Shown here: positions 24,511-32,622 of the stretch, piece by piece
Numbering within the stretch: position 1 is the first letter of the stretch
How the letters are laid out: every line of letters starts with the position of its first letter
Source: Rhizobium sp. AAP43
GTDB lineage: Bacteria; Pseudomonadota; Alphaproteobacteria; Rhizobiales; Rhizobiaceae
DNA length: 64,000 bases
NCBI RefSeq assembly: GCF_001296045.1
Contig: NZ_LJHS01000035.1
Span: forward strand, 1-64,000
Reading direction: 5' to 3'
Notes under the pieces: generated by a model
Database searches by the model: none
Told to the model about the DNA's origin: nothing
The model's input: only the letters and a program-made list of their open reading frames with translations
Program-made: the position numbers and the translations under genes

Positions 24511-25635
24511 TCAGTTGCCTCCCGTGGTGGTCTGGCCGGCGGGCTGGTTGCCCGGCTGGCGCGTGATCTCATTGAGCGGCAGATAAGGCACGACGCCTTG
24601 CTTCTCGTCGATGATCACCTTGTTGGAGTTGCGCAGCACGTTTTCCATGGTTTCGAGATAGATGCGCTGACGGGTCACATCAGGTGCCTTGCGATATTCG
24701 TCGTAGATCGAGACGAAACGCTGAGCCTCACCTTCCGCTTCCTTCACCACCTGATCCTTGTAGGCGGCGGCTTCTTCCCGAATCTGGGCTGCCTGACCAC
24801 GGGCCTGCCCGAGGCGCTGGTTGGAATACTGGTTGGATTCTTCGACGAAACGGTCTTCGTCCTGCTGCGCACGCTGTACTTCTTCAAAGGCCTCGGCCAC
24901 TTCACGCGGCGGCGCGGCGTCTTCAATCGGAACCGCGTTGATCGCGATGCCAGCACCGTAATTGTCCATGGTGCCCTGGATGATAGCACGAACCTGGGTC
25001 GAAATCTCTTCGCGATTGTCACGGAAGACGTCCTGTGCAGGACGACGGCCAACCACTTCACGCATGGCGCTTTCGGAGACCTGCTGAAGCGTCTGGGCCG
25101 GATCTTCGAGGTTGAACAGATAGGCCTGCGGATCAGAAACCGTGAACAGAACCGAGAACTGGACGCTGACGATGTTCTGGTCGCCACTGAGCATCAGGCC
25201 TGCGCCCGGATTGCTCGACGTGGCGCGGCTCCCGACATTCTGCTGCTGCTCGGTCACCTTGACGATCTCGACCTGCTCGACCGGCCAGAGATGGAAATGC
25301 AGGCCCGGCATGGCAAGCTCTTCCTTCGGCTTGCCGAATTGAAGTTCGACGCCGCGCTCATCAGGCTGGACGGTATAGATCGACTGAACGACCCAGAAAG
25401 CGACCAGCACGAGACCCACGATCACAAAGGCGCCGCCGTTGAAGCCACCCGGCACGACGTTCTTCAGCCGATCCTGACCCCGGCGGATCAGATCTTCGAG
25501 GTCTGGCGGCTGATTGCCGCCACCACCGCCACCGCCGCGCGGGCGGTTCGGCCCCTGGCCCCAGGGACCCTGATTATTGCCGCCACCGCCGCCCCATGGA
25601 CCGCCGCCGCCGCCGTTCTGATTGCTCCAGGGCAT
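24511..25635 (-). CDS. hflK: FtsH protease activity modulator HflK
   Basis: This 374-residue protein has a cytosolic N-terminus made mostly of Gly, Asn, Pro and Trp (about 1-45), one membrane span (GGAFVIVGLVLVAFWVVQSIY, about 65-85), then an SPFH domain (VQPDERGVELQFGKPKEEL) and a coiled arm (RGQAAQIREEAAAYKDQVV). It pairs with HflC in the periplasmic cage over FtsH. The Gly-rich head is a family trait and is probably disordered. The gene follows folA by 157 bases on the same strand, and hflC follows by one base, so K and C are co-translated. Confidence 0.95.
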   Translation of the reverse strand: MPWSNQNGGGGGPWGGGGGNNQGPWGQGPNRPRGGGGGGGNQPPDLEDLIRRGQDRLKNVVPGGFNGGAFVIVGLVLVAFWVVQSIYTVQPDERGVELQFGKPKEELAMPGLHFHLWPVEQVEIVKVTEQQQNVGSRATSSNPGAGLMLSGDQNIVSVQFSVLFTVSDPQAYLFNLEDPAQTLQQVSESAMREVVGRRPAQDVFRDNREEISTQVRAIIQGTMDNYGAGIAINAVPIEDAAPPREVAEAFEEVQRAQQDEDRFVEESNQYSNQRLGQARGQAAQIREEAAAYKDQVVKEAEGEAQRFVSIYDEYRKAPDVTRQRIYLETMENVLRNSNKVIIDEKQGVVPYLPLNEITRQPGNQPAGQTTTGGN

Positions 25636-25792
25636 TCATACCTCTTTGTGTGAAAAATTCGCTCCCGAGTCCTCGAGCCGCCCGGCATCATCGAAACGCG
25701 CCATGCGGAAGGTTGAAGAGGTTATAGGTATACGGCATCGTGCTTTCAACGCGAGCCGCTCAACTTCTTGCAGTCACAAGGCAAAATTTGCG

Positions 25793-26317
25793 TTATCGGG
25801 GCATTCTGCGACGGTATATCGCGTATCTCGTCGGGTAATTGTCGACTGGGCCGGCCGGAATTTGCATTTCACTAACCATTTCGAAGACAGCGTCATCTAT
25901 CGCTGGGAAATGCGTATCTCCCTCGAGATCGGCTTCGACATGGGTGACGCAAAGCACATCAGCCAGCGGCAAGGTTTGGCGATAGATCTCCCCCCCGCCA
26001 ATGACACAGATCTCGTCAACACCTGCGGCCCGGGCCAGCTCACGCCCGCGCTCCAACCCTTCTTCCACGCTCCGCACCGTCTCGACGCCCGGCATGGCGA
26101 ACGTCGCATTGCGGCTGACAATCACATGCGGCCGACCCGGCAGCGGCTTGGACCCGAAGCTCTCGAAGGTCTTCCGCCCCATGATCAGGGGCTTGCCCAT
26201 GCTGAGTGCCTTGAAGCGCTTGAGATCGGTAGACAAGCGCCACGGCATGTCCCCGTCACGCCCGATCACGCCGCTCTTGGCAACCGCGACGATGATGGCC
26301 GTCTTGATCGTGGTCAT
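25793..26317 (-). CDS. folA: Dihydrofolate reductase
   Basis: This 174-residue NADPH-dependent enzyme regenerates tetrahydrofolate. Motifs: IIVAVAKSGVIGRDGDMPWRLS (substrate loop), the acidic active-site Asp in STDLKRFKALSMGKPLIMGRKTFES, PLPGRPHVIVSRN, and ICVIGGGEIYRQTLPLAD (cofactor Gly motif). It follows thyA by 21 bases; thymidylate synthase makes the dihydrofolate that FolA reduces, so the pair is a functional and probably transcriptional unit. Length and motifs are normal for a chromosomal, trimethoprim-sensitive type enzyme, though sensitivity is not read from sequence. Confidence 0.97.
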   Translation of the reverse strand: MTTIKTAIIVAVAKSGVIGRDGDMPWRLSTDLKRFKALSMGKPLIMGRKTFESFGSKPLPGRPHVIVSRNATFAMPGVETVRSVEEGLERGRELARAAGVDEICVIGGGEIYRQTLPLADVLCVTHVEADLEGDTHFPAIDDAVFEMVSEMQIPAGPVDNYPTRYAIYRRRMPR

Positions 26318-26338
26318 GCTTTCACCCCCGTCGCCGCA

Positions 26339-27133
26339 TCAAACAGCGATCGGCGCCTTGATGCTTGAATCAGATTCATAACCGACGAGCGTAAAGTCCT
26401 GATATTTGAATGAAAATATATCCTTGACATCAGGGTTGATCTGCATGACCGGCAGTGTTTTCGGCGTGCGGGTCAATTGCAGCTGAGCCTGCTCGAAATG
26501 ATTGGCATAGAGATGCGCATCGCCGAGCGTATGGACAAAATCGCCAGGCTTCAGCCCCGTGACCTGAGCGATCATCATCGTCAGCAAAGCATAGGAGGCA
26601 ATGTTGAAGGGCACGCCGAGAAAGATGTCAGCAGATCGTTGATACAGCTGGCACGAAAGCTTTCCATCGGCGACATAAAACTGGAACAGGCAATGACATG
26701 GCGGCAGAGCCATGTCATCGACGAGGGCCGGATTCCAGGCGGACACGATATGGCGGCGCGAATTCGGATTGGTCTTCAGCCCTTCGATAAGCTGGGCGAT
26801 CTGGTCGATATGCCCCCCGTCATAATCAGGCCAGGACCGCCATTGCGCGCCATAGACCGGCCCAAGGTCACCGTTCTCATCGGCCCACTCGTCCCAGATG
26901 CTGACCCCGTTCTCACGCAGATAGGCAATATTAGTCTCGCCCTTCAGGAACCACAGGAGTTCGTGAATGATCGACTTCAGATGCAGCCGCTTCGTCGTGA
27001 TGACGGGAAACCCTTCAGACAGATCGAAGCGCATCTGGTGCCCAAAGATCGACCGCGTACCGGTCCCAGTTCGATCGCCGCGATCGGTACCCGTTTCGAG
27101 CACGTGTTTGAGAAGGTCGTGATACTGCTGCAT
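26339..27133 (-). CDS. thyA: Thymidylate synthase
   Basis: This 264-residue enzyme converts dUMP to dTMP with methylene-tetrahydrofolate. The catalytic Cys146 lies in [14 protein letters not shown], at the same residue number as in E. coli. Also visible: [17 protein letters not shown] (phosphate-binding Arg), [43 protein letters not shown] (dUMP and folate contacts) and DAHLYANH. ThyA rather than ThyX is therefore used, and thymidine kinase is also present in this window for salvage. It heads the leftward thyA-folA unit and is divergent from the ssrA gene. Confidence 0.98.
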   Translation of the reverse strand: MQQYHDLLKHVLETGTDRGDRTGTGTRSIFGHQMRFDLSEGFPVITTKRLHLKSIIHELLWFLKGETNIAYLRENGVSIWDEWADENGDLGPVYGAQWRSWPDYDGGHIDQIAQLIEGLKTNPNSRRHIVSAWNPALVDDMALPPCHCLFQFYVADGKLSCQLYQRSADIFLGVPFNIASYALLTMMIAQVTGLKPGDFVHTLGDAHLYANHFEQAQLQLTRTPKTLPVMQINPDVKDIFSFKYQDFTLVGYESDSSIKAPIAV

Positions 27134-27251
27134 GAGCCCGTCCGGATTCGTTTTCGGCCCCTACCATACCGCCAAGCGCCGGTGAGACCAAGCTGCAGCA
27201 GGACTTATCCCCGGCCACCGCTTGTCCCATTCGCGAAGTTTTCGCATCCCT

Positions 27252-27280
27252 CTTTTCATCGCCGCGTGAAACACCTATAT
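27252..27280 (+). promoter_or_regulatory. Candidate promoter of ssrA
   Basis: CTTTTC (27252-27257) and CTATAT (27275-27280) are 17 bases apart; the rhizobial housekeeping consensus is CTTGAC-N17-CTATAT. The start would fall near 27287, just before a short hairpin (27289-27304) that would form the 5' leader of the tmRNA precursor. Confidence 0.55.
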
Positions 27281-27321
27281 CACTCGTGCCGGGGCTTGCT
27301 CCGGCTATGGCAATAAACGGT

Positions 27322-27600
27322 CGGTGTAATAAACCTATTGGACCCGGGGGCGGTACCCGGCGCCTCCACCAAAAACCGGTCGGATCTGATCTCTTATCAG
27401 GCCGGCTTTTGATGGGGGCGAAATAGGATCGACAAGGGCGTAAAGATCGAACTTTTGCTCGGCATGATACCGCCGTTATCGGGTCACAAGTGTAGTTGCA
27501 AACGACAACAACGCTAAGGGTTATGCTCTCGCTGCCTAATGGCGGTGCGGGAAATCCGAACCAAGTCCTCTAGGTTAGCCCCTTGAGGCGGGGTCCGAAG
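27322..27600 (+). ncRNA. ssrA: Permuted two-piece tmRNA (SsrA)
   Basis: tmRNA rescues stalled ribosomes and tags the nascent chain. The gene is circularly permuted as in alphaproteobacteria. The acceptor piece comes first: T-arm CCGGG/CCCGG (27345-27360), acceptor strand CGCCTCC (27361-27367), then ACCA (27368-27371). A spacer hairpin (27372-27413) follows and is removed. The coding piece starts GGGGGCGAAATAGGATCGAC at 27414, whose first seven bases pair with the acceptor strand. The tag frame 27498-27539 (GCA resume codon) encodes ANDNNAKGYALAA and stops at TAA. AACCTATTGGAC (27332-27343) pairs with GTCCTCTAGGTT (27565-27576) with one internal mismatch, joining the two pieces. The outer ends are approximate. 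sspB follows. Confidence 0.95.
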
Positions 27601-27630
27601 GCACCTGGCAACAGAAGCCTTCACCTTTCC
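27597..27630 (+). terminator. Possible ssrA terminator
   Basis: The 6-bp stem GAAGGC/GCCTTC (27597-27602 with 27617-27622) is followed by ACCTTTCCC. The T tract is weak, so it could instead be a 3' processing hairpin. Confidence 0.4.
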
Positions 27631-27790
27631 CGACTTTCACTCCGTCATTTTCTCCATGCCGCCCCGCCTATCAGCGGTTCGGAAAATGGTGTATCCTGTC
27701 TCGACGCAATCCTCTCGGCGGGGCTTTTCCAGCATCGTCCGCCGTGGCATATAGCCCGCAAACAGGCATGACAGAGAAAGACAGATTCTG

Positions 27791-28294
27791 ATGGGGCACG
27801 ACCACATTCGCTACGACATTCTGGCCCAGGACGCGCTTCGCGGCGTCATTCGCAAGGTCTTGAGCGAGGTGTCTGCCACCGGCCGGTTGCCGGGTGATCA
27901 TCACTTCTTCATCACCTTCCTGACAGGTGCGCCCGGTGTGCGTATTTCCCAGCACCTGAAGTCGAAATATGCCGAGCAGATGACAATCGTGATCCAGCAC
28001 CAGTTCTGGGAACTGAAGGTCACCGACAGTCTCTTCGAAGTTGGCCTCTCCTTCTCGGACACGCCCGAGAAGCTCGTTATCCCGTTCAATGCGATCCGTG
28101 GCTTCTATGACCCGTCGGTGAATTTCGAACTGGAATTCGACGTGCCGCTGGTTGAGGAAGAAGAAGACAGCGCAGAGATCACCGCCTACCCTGTCGATGC
28201 TGTGGCCAAGACGGAAGAAGGTGAAGCGCCCAAGTCTGAAGAAAAGAAGGAAGGCTCCGTCGTATCACTCGACGCCTTCCGCAAGAAGCAATAG
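27791..28294 (+). CDS. sspB: SspB-alpha, ClpXP adaptor for SsrA-tagged proteins
   Basis: This 167-residue protein has an N-terminal tag-binding fold (about 1-120: HIRYDILAQDALRGVIRKVL, HHFFITFLTGAPGVRISQHL, MTIVIQHQFWELKV, FSDTPEKLVIPFNAIRGFYDP). An acidic, disordered linker follows, then the C-terminal motif VVSLDAFRKKQ that docks on the ClpX zinc domain. SspB holds SsrA-tagged chains and hands them to ClpXP. Here it lies 190 bases after ssrA itself, so tag-maker and tag-reader are neighbours. The ATG at 27791 follows GATTCTG; the ribosome site is weak. DUF4169 and RHH genes follow on the same strand. Confidence 0.94.
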   Translation: MGHDHIRYDILAQDALRGVIRKVLSEVSATGRLPGDHHFFITFLTGAPGVRISQHLKSKYAEQMTIVIQHQFWELKVTDSLFEVGLSFSDTPEKLVIPFNAIRGFYDPSVNFELEFDVPLVEEEEDSAEITAYPVDAVAKTEEGEAPKSEEKKEGSVVSLDAFRKKQ

Positions 28295-28334
28295 CCGTAC
28301 GGACGCGCAGCGGCTGAGGATCGGGAGAGCCTTT

Positions 28335-28523
28335 ATGGCAGACGTGGTCAATCTCCGACAGTTTCGCAAGGCAAAGGCCCGTGACGAAAAGCAGGCGCTT
28401 GCCGAGCAGAACCGCATAACCTTCGGCCGGACCAAAGACGAAAAGACGCTGACCCGGACGCTGAATGAAAAGGCTGCCCGGGATCATGCGCAAGGGCGGC
28501 TCGAAAAGTCCTCGGACGATTGA
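28335..28523 (+). CDS. DUF4169 family small protein
   Basis: This highly charged 62-residue protein begins MADVVNLRQFRKAKARDEK and continues with a Lys/Glu/Arg-rich helix (ITFGRTKDEKTLTRTLNEKAA). That start is the DUF4169 signature. The start at 28335 follows GGGAGAG. It lies 40 bases after sspB. Its VVNLRQFRK segment closely resembles the ClpX-docking tail of the neighbouring SspB (VVSLDAFRKK), which hints at a common partner (inference). It was partly hidden inside a longer out-of-context reading frame. Function unknown. Confidence 0.85.
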   Translation: MADVVNLRQFRKAKARDEKQALAEQNRITFGRTKDEKTLTRTLNEKAARDHAQGRLEKSSDD

Positions 28524-28575
28524 GCGCCACGCCAACGCACACGTGCGCGACAGGATCTTCCACAAGGGATGAGCA

Positions 28576-28824
28576 ATGCCTCGGAAGCAGTCCATCACCC
28601 TTCATGGCCACCGCACCAGCTTCTCGATTGAAGGTCCGTTTCTCGATGAGCTGCGCGCAATCGCAACTGAGCGCGATCTGAGCTTTGCAGCGCTTGTGGC
28701 CGAGGTCGATGAAAATCGCCCAGACGGCGCCAATCTTTCATCGGCCTTGAGGCTTTATGTCCTCAATGTCGTCAAAGCCCGCGCTGCAGCACCTAACCAG
28801 CCATTCCCCACCCCGGTCAGTTGA
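28576..28824 (+). CDS. Ribbon-helix-helix domain protein
   Basis: The 82-residue protein carries an RHH fold: beta strand QSITLHGHRTSFSIE, helix PFLDELRAIATERDLSFAALVAEV, then helix NLSSALRLYVLNVVKARA. In alphaproteobacteria this group (RHH_4) is annotated as a DNA-binding or Arc-like regulator, but no target is known. It is the fourth gene after ssrA-sspB-DUF4169, 52 bases downstream of DUF4169. Its stop overlaps the convergent AsmA gene by 8 bases. Confidence 0.85.
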   Translation: MPRKQSITLHGHRTSFSIEGPFLDELRAIATERDLSFAALVAEVDENRPDGANLSSALRLYVLNVVKARAAAPNQPFPTPVS

Positions 28825-31800
28825 CGCCGGGAAGCCCCTCGAAACGCACATCCGGCAATGGCTGCCGCACCACACGCTCTGCAGGCGGCGTCGGCAGTGC
28901 AGGTGCGGGTATCACGCTCTGTGTCGTTGGTTCGGCAGCAGGCGGCGCTGGCTGAGCCTGCCCCTGGTTTGCTTGTTGCTGCTGGGCAGCGGCAGCCTCC
29001 TCGGCTGCCTGCTTCTCCGCAGCGGCCTTTGCCTCTTCTTCCCGCTTCGCGCGCTCGGCGTCCAGACGAGCTCGCTCTTCAACGCGTGACCGCGTGAGCG
29101 CCGCCTCGCGCCTCAAGCGCTGCTTCTCCAAGACGCTGGATTGAAGCGCCTCGACACGACGACGTTCGGCCTCAAAGGCCCGCAGAGATAGAAAATTGGT
29201 AAGTTCCGTAACATCGAAACCAACGGCGGGATTGACGGCCTGGCCTGTGACGAAGAGACGGAGGGCAGGTTCCGCCCCCTCCATGGCCGCATCGCCTGCC
29301 GCAAGTGCCGCCCGCAATGCGGCTTCAACTTCACCTGTCGACAGATCGATCCGGAGGTCACCGGCGAGCTTGGCGGCCTCTGTCTCGAACGACGCGTTCT
29401 GTACGCGAAGAACCCGATCCGACAAGGCGACAGACAGCTGCAGGCCATCCAGATTGCTTCCACCCTGCGTAGCTGACGCTTCAACCAGTCCCTGCACGGC
29501 GGTCTGGTCGATCTTGGTTCCGAGCGCATCCGCCTGTTTGATGATCTCCGGCATGATGGCGAAATTTACACCGGACAGTTCAAGGCGCGGGAATTGCAGT
29601 TGGCCTGATCCATTGGCCGCACCGATCAATTCACTGGCACTAGCGCCAGCGCCTTCCGCATTGAAGGTAAGGTCTGCCCGGCCAACCAGAGCAGATGAAC
29701 GCTCCAAGCCACGCTCTGTGCGCAAACTGTCAATGGTGCGCGCCACGTCCGCACCCTTCACGTCGAGCCGCATTTGCATAAGCCCTGCCCCATCTGCATT
29801 GGAAAGTGCCACCCGTCCGGCCACAGCACCGCCCAGCCATTCACCCTTGGCGGCCTGCAAAACGAGCTCCCCCGACTTAAGGCTGAGGGAACCGGAAAAA
29901 TTCGCCACCGCCTCAAGCATCCCGATCCAGAGACGGCCGGCGGTCAGCTCAACGGCAACGTCGACTGGCGGCAAGGATCGCCCGAGCGGCGCGCCGGACA
30001 ATGCGCCAGTTTGGGGATCGCGCAGTGGGCCGATGATGGTTTCAGCCAGCCAATCCAAATCAATCTGGTCGGCGGCGAGCGTTCCTATCAGCATCGGACG
30101 GGGCTGGGTGAGGTCGACCTGCAACTTGCCCTTCACCGGCTGGTCGGCGATCGTCGCGGTAAAATCATCCAGCACGATTTTGCCCGCATCGAAACGCAAG
30201 GCGACATTCCCCTTGACGGGCAGTCCAACTTCCAGCGCGGGAAGATTGCTCTTGAGCGCCATCAGATAAGGAGCAAAATCGGTACTGTCGACACCAATGG
30301 TCCAGTTGCCGGACGTGGGCAGTGCGCCGTCAAACCCAGCCGCTTCGCCATTCAGCGCAACGCGCGTCTCACGCCCCGCATACGAGAGTGTAACCGCGGC
30401 AAGCTTTGGATCTGTCGAATCGACCTTGAGGGTCAACGTTCCGCCGTCCCCGATTGGATAGGGTAATGGGTCTAGACCCATCTGACCGAGAAGGATCAAT
30501 CCGTCGTCATTCTGAAGACTAACATCCAGCACTCGCTCCGCAGCATCAGGCTGGCGGAAATTGCTGTTGCTATAGCGCAAGGAAACCTGACTTGCGTTCG
30601 CTCGGCCATTGCCCGTCACCGTCAGTGACGATGCCTCGTCCACCACCACGTCGAAGGTGACATCCGTGTCTGCATAAAATGGTGCGGCAGCGGACAGTCT
30701 CCCCAACACCGTCGTTTCCGGGAAGCGCTGCTTTACGAGCTCGATGAACCGGCTCGGATCAGTTGCGGTGAACGTTGCTCTAGCCTTACCCTTGGGCTGC
30801 GCACGACTGCCCTCAAGCATGCCCGTTACTCTTAAGGCAGCACCTTCAACATTCCCGATGTTCAGGCGTTCCACATCGAGACGACCGCCTGTATAACGCA
30901 GGATGGCATCGACCTTGCCAGCCGTGACGCCCAGAGCAACCATCTGATCGATTTCGAGCCGTGCTGCGACCTTCTTCGCCAGGATCTGCTCGGCATCGTC
31001 TTGGCCGGTTACGAGGGCGGCAATCGCCCGTGCCGCATCGAGATCGAGCATCTTGCCCGCCAGATCAAGCGACAGGCTGCTTTCGCCATTCTTTGGCGAT
31101 TCCCGTTCAAGACGACCTTTCAACGGATCCGCACCGACCGCCAATTCAAGATTTTCAAACCGCTGCAATTCCGGCGTCAGGTTGACCTTGGCCGAAAGGC
31201 CGGCCGACTTCAGCTGACGGATAGCGGGATCGACTTGGCCCGAGAGCCATGTCGCGAGTCCGGAAGGCTGGGTCGAGGCAATCAGCAGATCCCCTTCGAA
31301 CGAAGGCGAACCCGCAAGCATCAACCGACCCTTCGCTTCCACCTGCGTGCGTCCGGGCAATACGGCAACTGCATTCTCCACCGTCCAGCCCTGTCCATCC
31401 GGGCGGACATCCAGCTGGATGTCGCGAAAGACGGAATCCCCGGCAACGATCGCCGGCAGGCGTAAACGCGCCTGCCCCGGCACTTTCGGGATCGGGATCT
31501 CGGCTGCTGTCTTGAGCAGGATGTCGAGCCTGCGCTGCAGCGACATTGTGCCGACCCGCGAGGTTTTCGCGCGGGTTCCTTCAGCCGCAAGCTTTGCGAC
31601 ATCGACCTGCTGCCCTTCCGCGACCAGGCGAAATTCGGGTTTTGCACCGGTATCGAGTTTAGCCTCCCCGGTAATCACGTAAGGGTCTTTCGTATCGCCG
31701 ATTTCCATGCGGTACGAGGCGATGGAAATGCTTTCATTCGTCAATTCGACATCACCGCGGATGCGCGGCTCCGGAACCTGAGGATCACCCTTCTCGGCTG

Positions 31801-32548
31801 TCTCACCAACGGAAGTCCGCAGCTGTGCGTCGAACCGGCCCTGATAGACAGGGCGCTCCTCCCTCAAGGCCAGCGAACCATCAACCTGCACGCTGAAGGG
31901 ACGGGCGTCTGGCTCGAGGCGCAGCCTGAGGGGCAAGGCGTCACTGGCGATCTCGGCGGTGTTGAGCGTGAAATGACTCGCCTCGCCGTCCAGGACGGCG
32001 CGCCCGTCAATCGCCCATGGGCCAGCGAGCGACCGTGCAGAGACATTCGCGTCGAGACCGGTGATCAAGCGGTTGCGACCAGTCTGCTGGTCGATGAATT
32101 CAATCTGACCACCGGTGACGGTGACCTTTTCCAGAACGACGATGCGGGCCGGCATGCTCGGCTTGCTGCCGCGCAACCAGTCGAGCGTACCATCCTGCAG
32201 AAGGCGGATCCGAGCCTTTGGCTCATCGATGCGCATGTCGAAAATCCGCACCTCACCCGAAAGCAAGGGGGCCAGTTCTGCGTCGAGCGAAAATCGCGCG
32301 ACATGGACGAGCGGCGAACCGTCGACATCCGTACCCACGGTCACGTCTTCCATCGTCAGGGAGGGAAATGGCAGCAACCGCGCGCTGACCGCACCGTGAA
32401 CTGTAACCTTCTTGCCGAGAATTTGGCTCGAACGATCCTCGAACTCCTGGCGGAAACTCGTCCAGTCCACGAAAAAAGGCGCGAAAAGGGCCACGAAGAG
32501 TGCAATGACGAGAAGGCCGCCAAGCGTAACCAGAATGCGTCCAAGCAC
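28817..32548 (-). CDS. AsmA family envelope protein
   Basis: This very large protein (1243 residues) has one N-terminal membrane span (LVTLGGLLVIALFVALFAPFFVDW) and a long repetitive beta-rich periplasmic body. FFVDWTSFRQEFEDRSSQ and KVTVHGAVSARLLPFPSLTMEDV are the AsmA N-terminal signature; AsmA_2-type segments follow. The last 120 residues are a charged coiled coil rich in Ala, Glu and Arg, then a Gln/Pro stretch. AsmA-like proteins are thought to bridge inner and outer membrane and help lipid transport or outer-membrane assembly. It is monocistronic. It is longer than E. coli AsmA (617) but usual for rhizobia. Confidence 0.9.
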   Translation of the reverse strand: MLGRILVTLGGLLVIALFVALFAPFFVDWTSFRQEFEDRSSQILGKKVTVHGAVSARLLPFPSLTMEDVTVGTDVDGSPLVHVARFSLDAELAPLLSGEVRIFDMRIDEPKARIRLLQDGTLDWLRGSKPSMPARIVVLEKVTVTGGQIEFIDQQTGRNRLITGLDANVSARSLAGPWAIDGRAVLDGEASHFTLNTAEIASDALPLRLRLEPDARPFSVQVDGSLALREERPVYQGRFDAQLRTSVGETAEKGDPQVPEPRIRGDVELTNESISIASYRMEIGDTKDPYVITGEAKLDTGAKPEFRLVAEGQQVDVAKLAAEGTRAKTSRVGTMSLQRRLDILLKTAAEIPIPKVPGQARLRLPAIVAGDSVFRDIQLDVRPDGQGWTVENAVAVLPGRTQVEAKGRLMLAGSPSFEGDLLIASTQPSGLATWLSGQVDPAIRQLKSAGLSAKVNLTPELQRFENLELAVGADPLKGRLERESPKNGESSLSLDLAGKMLDLDAARAIAALVTGQDDAEQILAKKVAARLEIDQMVALGVTAGKVDAILRYTGGRLDVERLNIGNVEGAALRVTGMLEGSRAQPKGKARATFTATDPSRFIELVKQRFPETTVLGRLSAAAPFYADTDVTFDVVVDEASSLTVTGNGRANASQVSLRYSNSNFRQPDAAERVLDVSLQNDDGLILLGQMGLDPLPYPIGDGGTLTLKVDSTDPKLAAVTLSYAGRETRVALNGEAAGFDGALPTSGNWTIGVDSTDFAPYLMALKSNLPALEVGLPVKGNVALRFDAGKIVLDDFTATIADQPVKGKLQVDLTQPRPMLIGTLAADQIDLDWLAETIIGPLRDPQTGALSGAPLGRSLPPVDVAVELTAGRLWIGMLEAVANFSGSLSLKSGELVLQAAKGEWLGGAVAGRVALSNADGAGLMQMRLDVKGADVARTIDSLRTERGLERSSALVGRADLTFNAEGAGASASELIGAANGSGQLQFPRLELSGVNFAIMPEIIKQADALGTKIDQTAVQGLVEASATQGGSNLDGLQLSVALSDRVLRVQNASFETEAAKLAGDLRIDLSTGEVEAALRAALAAGDAAMEGAEPALRLFVTGQAVNPAVGFDVTELTNFLSLRAFEAERRRVEALQSSVLEKQRLRREAALTRSRVEERARLDAERAKREEEAKAAAEKQAAEEAAAAQQQQANQGQAQPAPPAAEPTTQSVIPAPALPTPPAERVVRQPLPDVRFEGLPGVN

Positions 32549-32622
32549 CGAATGCAGCTCCCTTGTCTGTCCCGCGCAGGGTAACGAAATTCACCTGCCG
32601 GGCAACCTGCGAACTTTCGCAG

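Noticed and set aside
24508-25653. Long open frame on the plus strand antisense to hflK
   Set aside because: It mirrors the high-GC codon pattern of hflK, has no family motif, and the minus-strand HflK is unmistakable.
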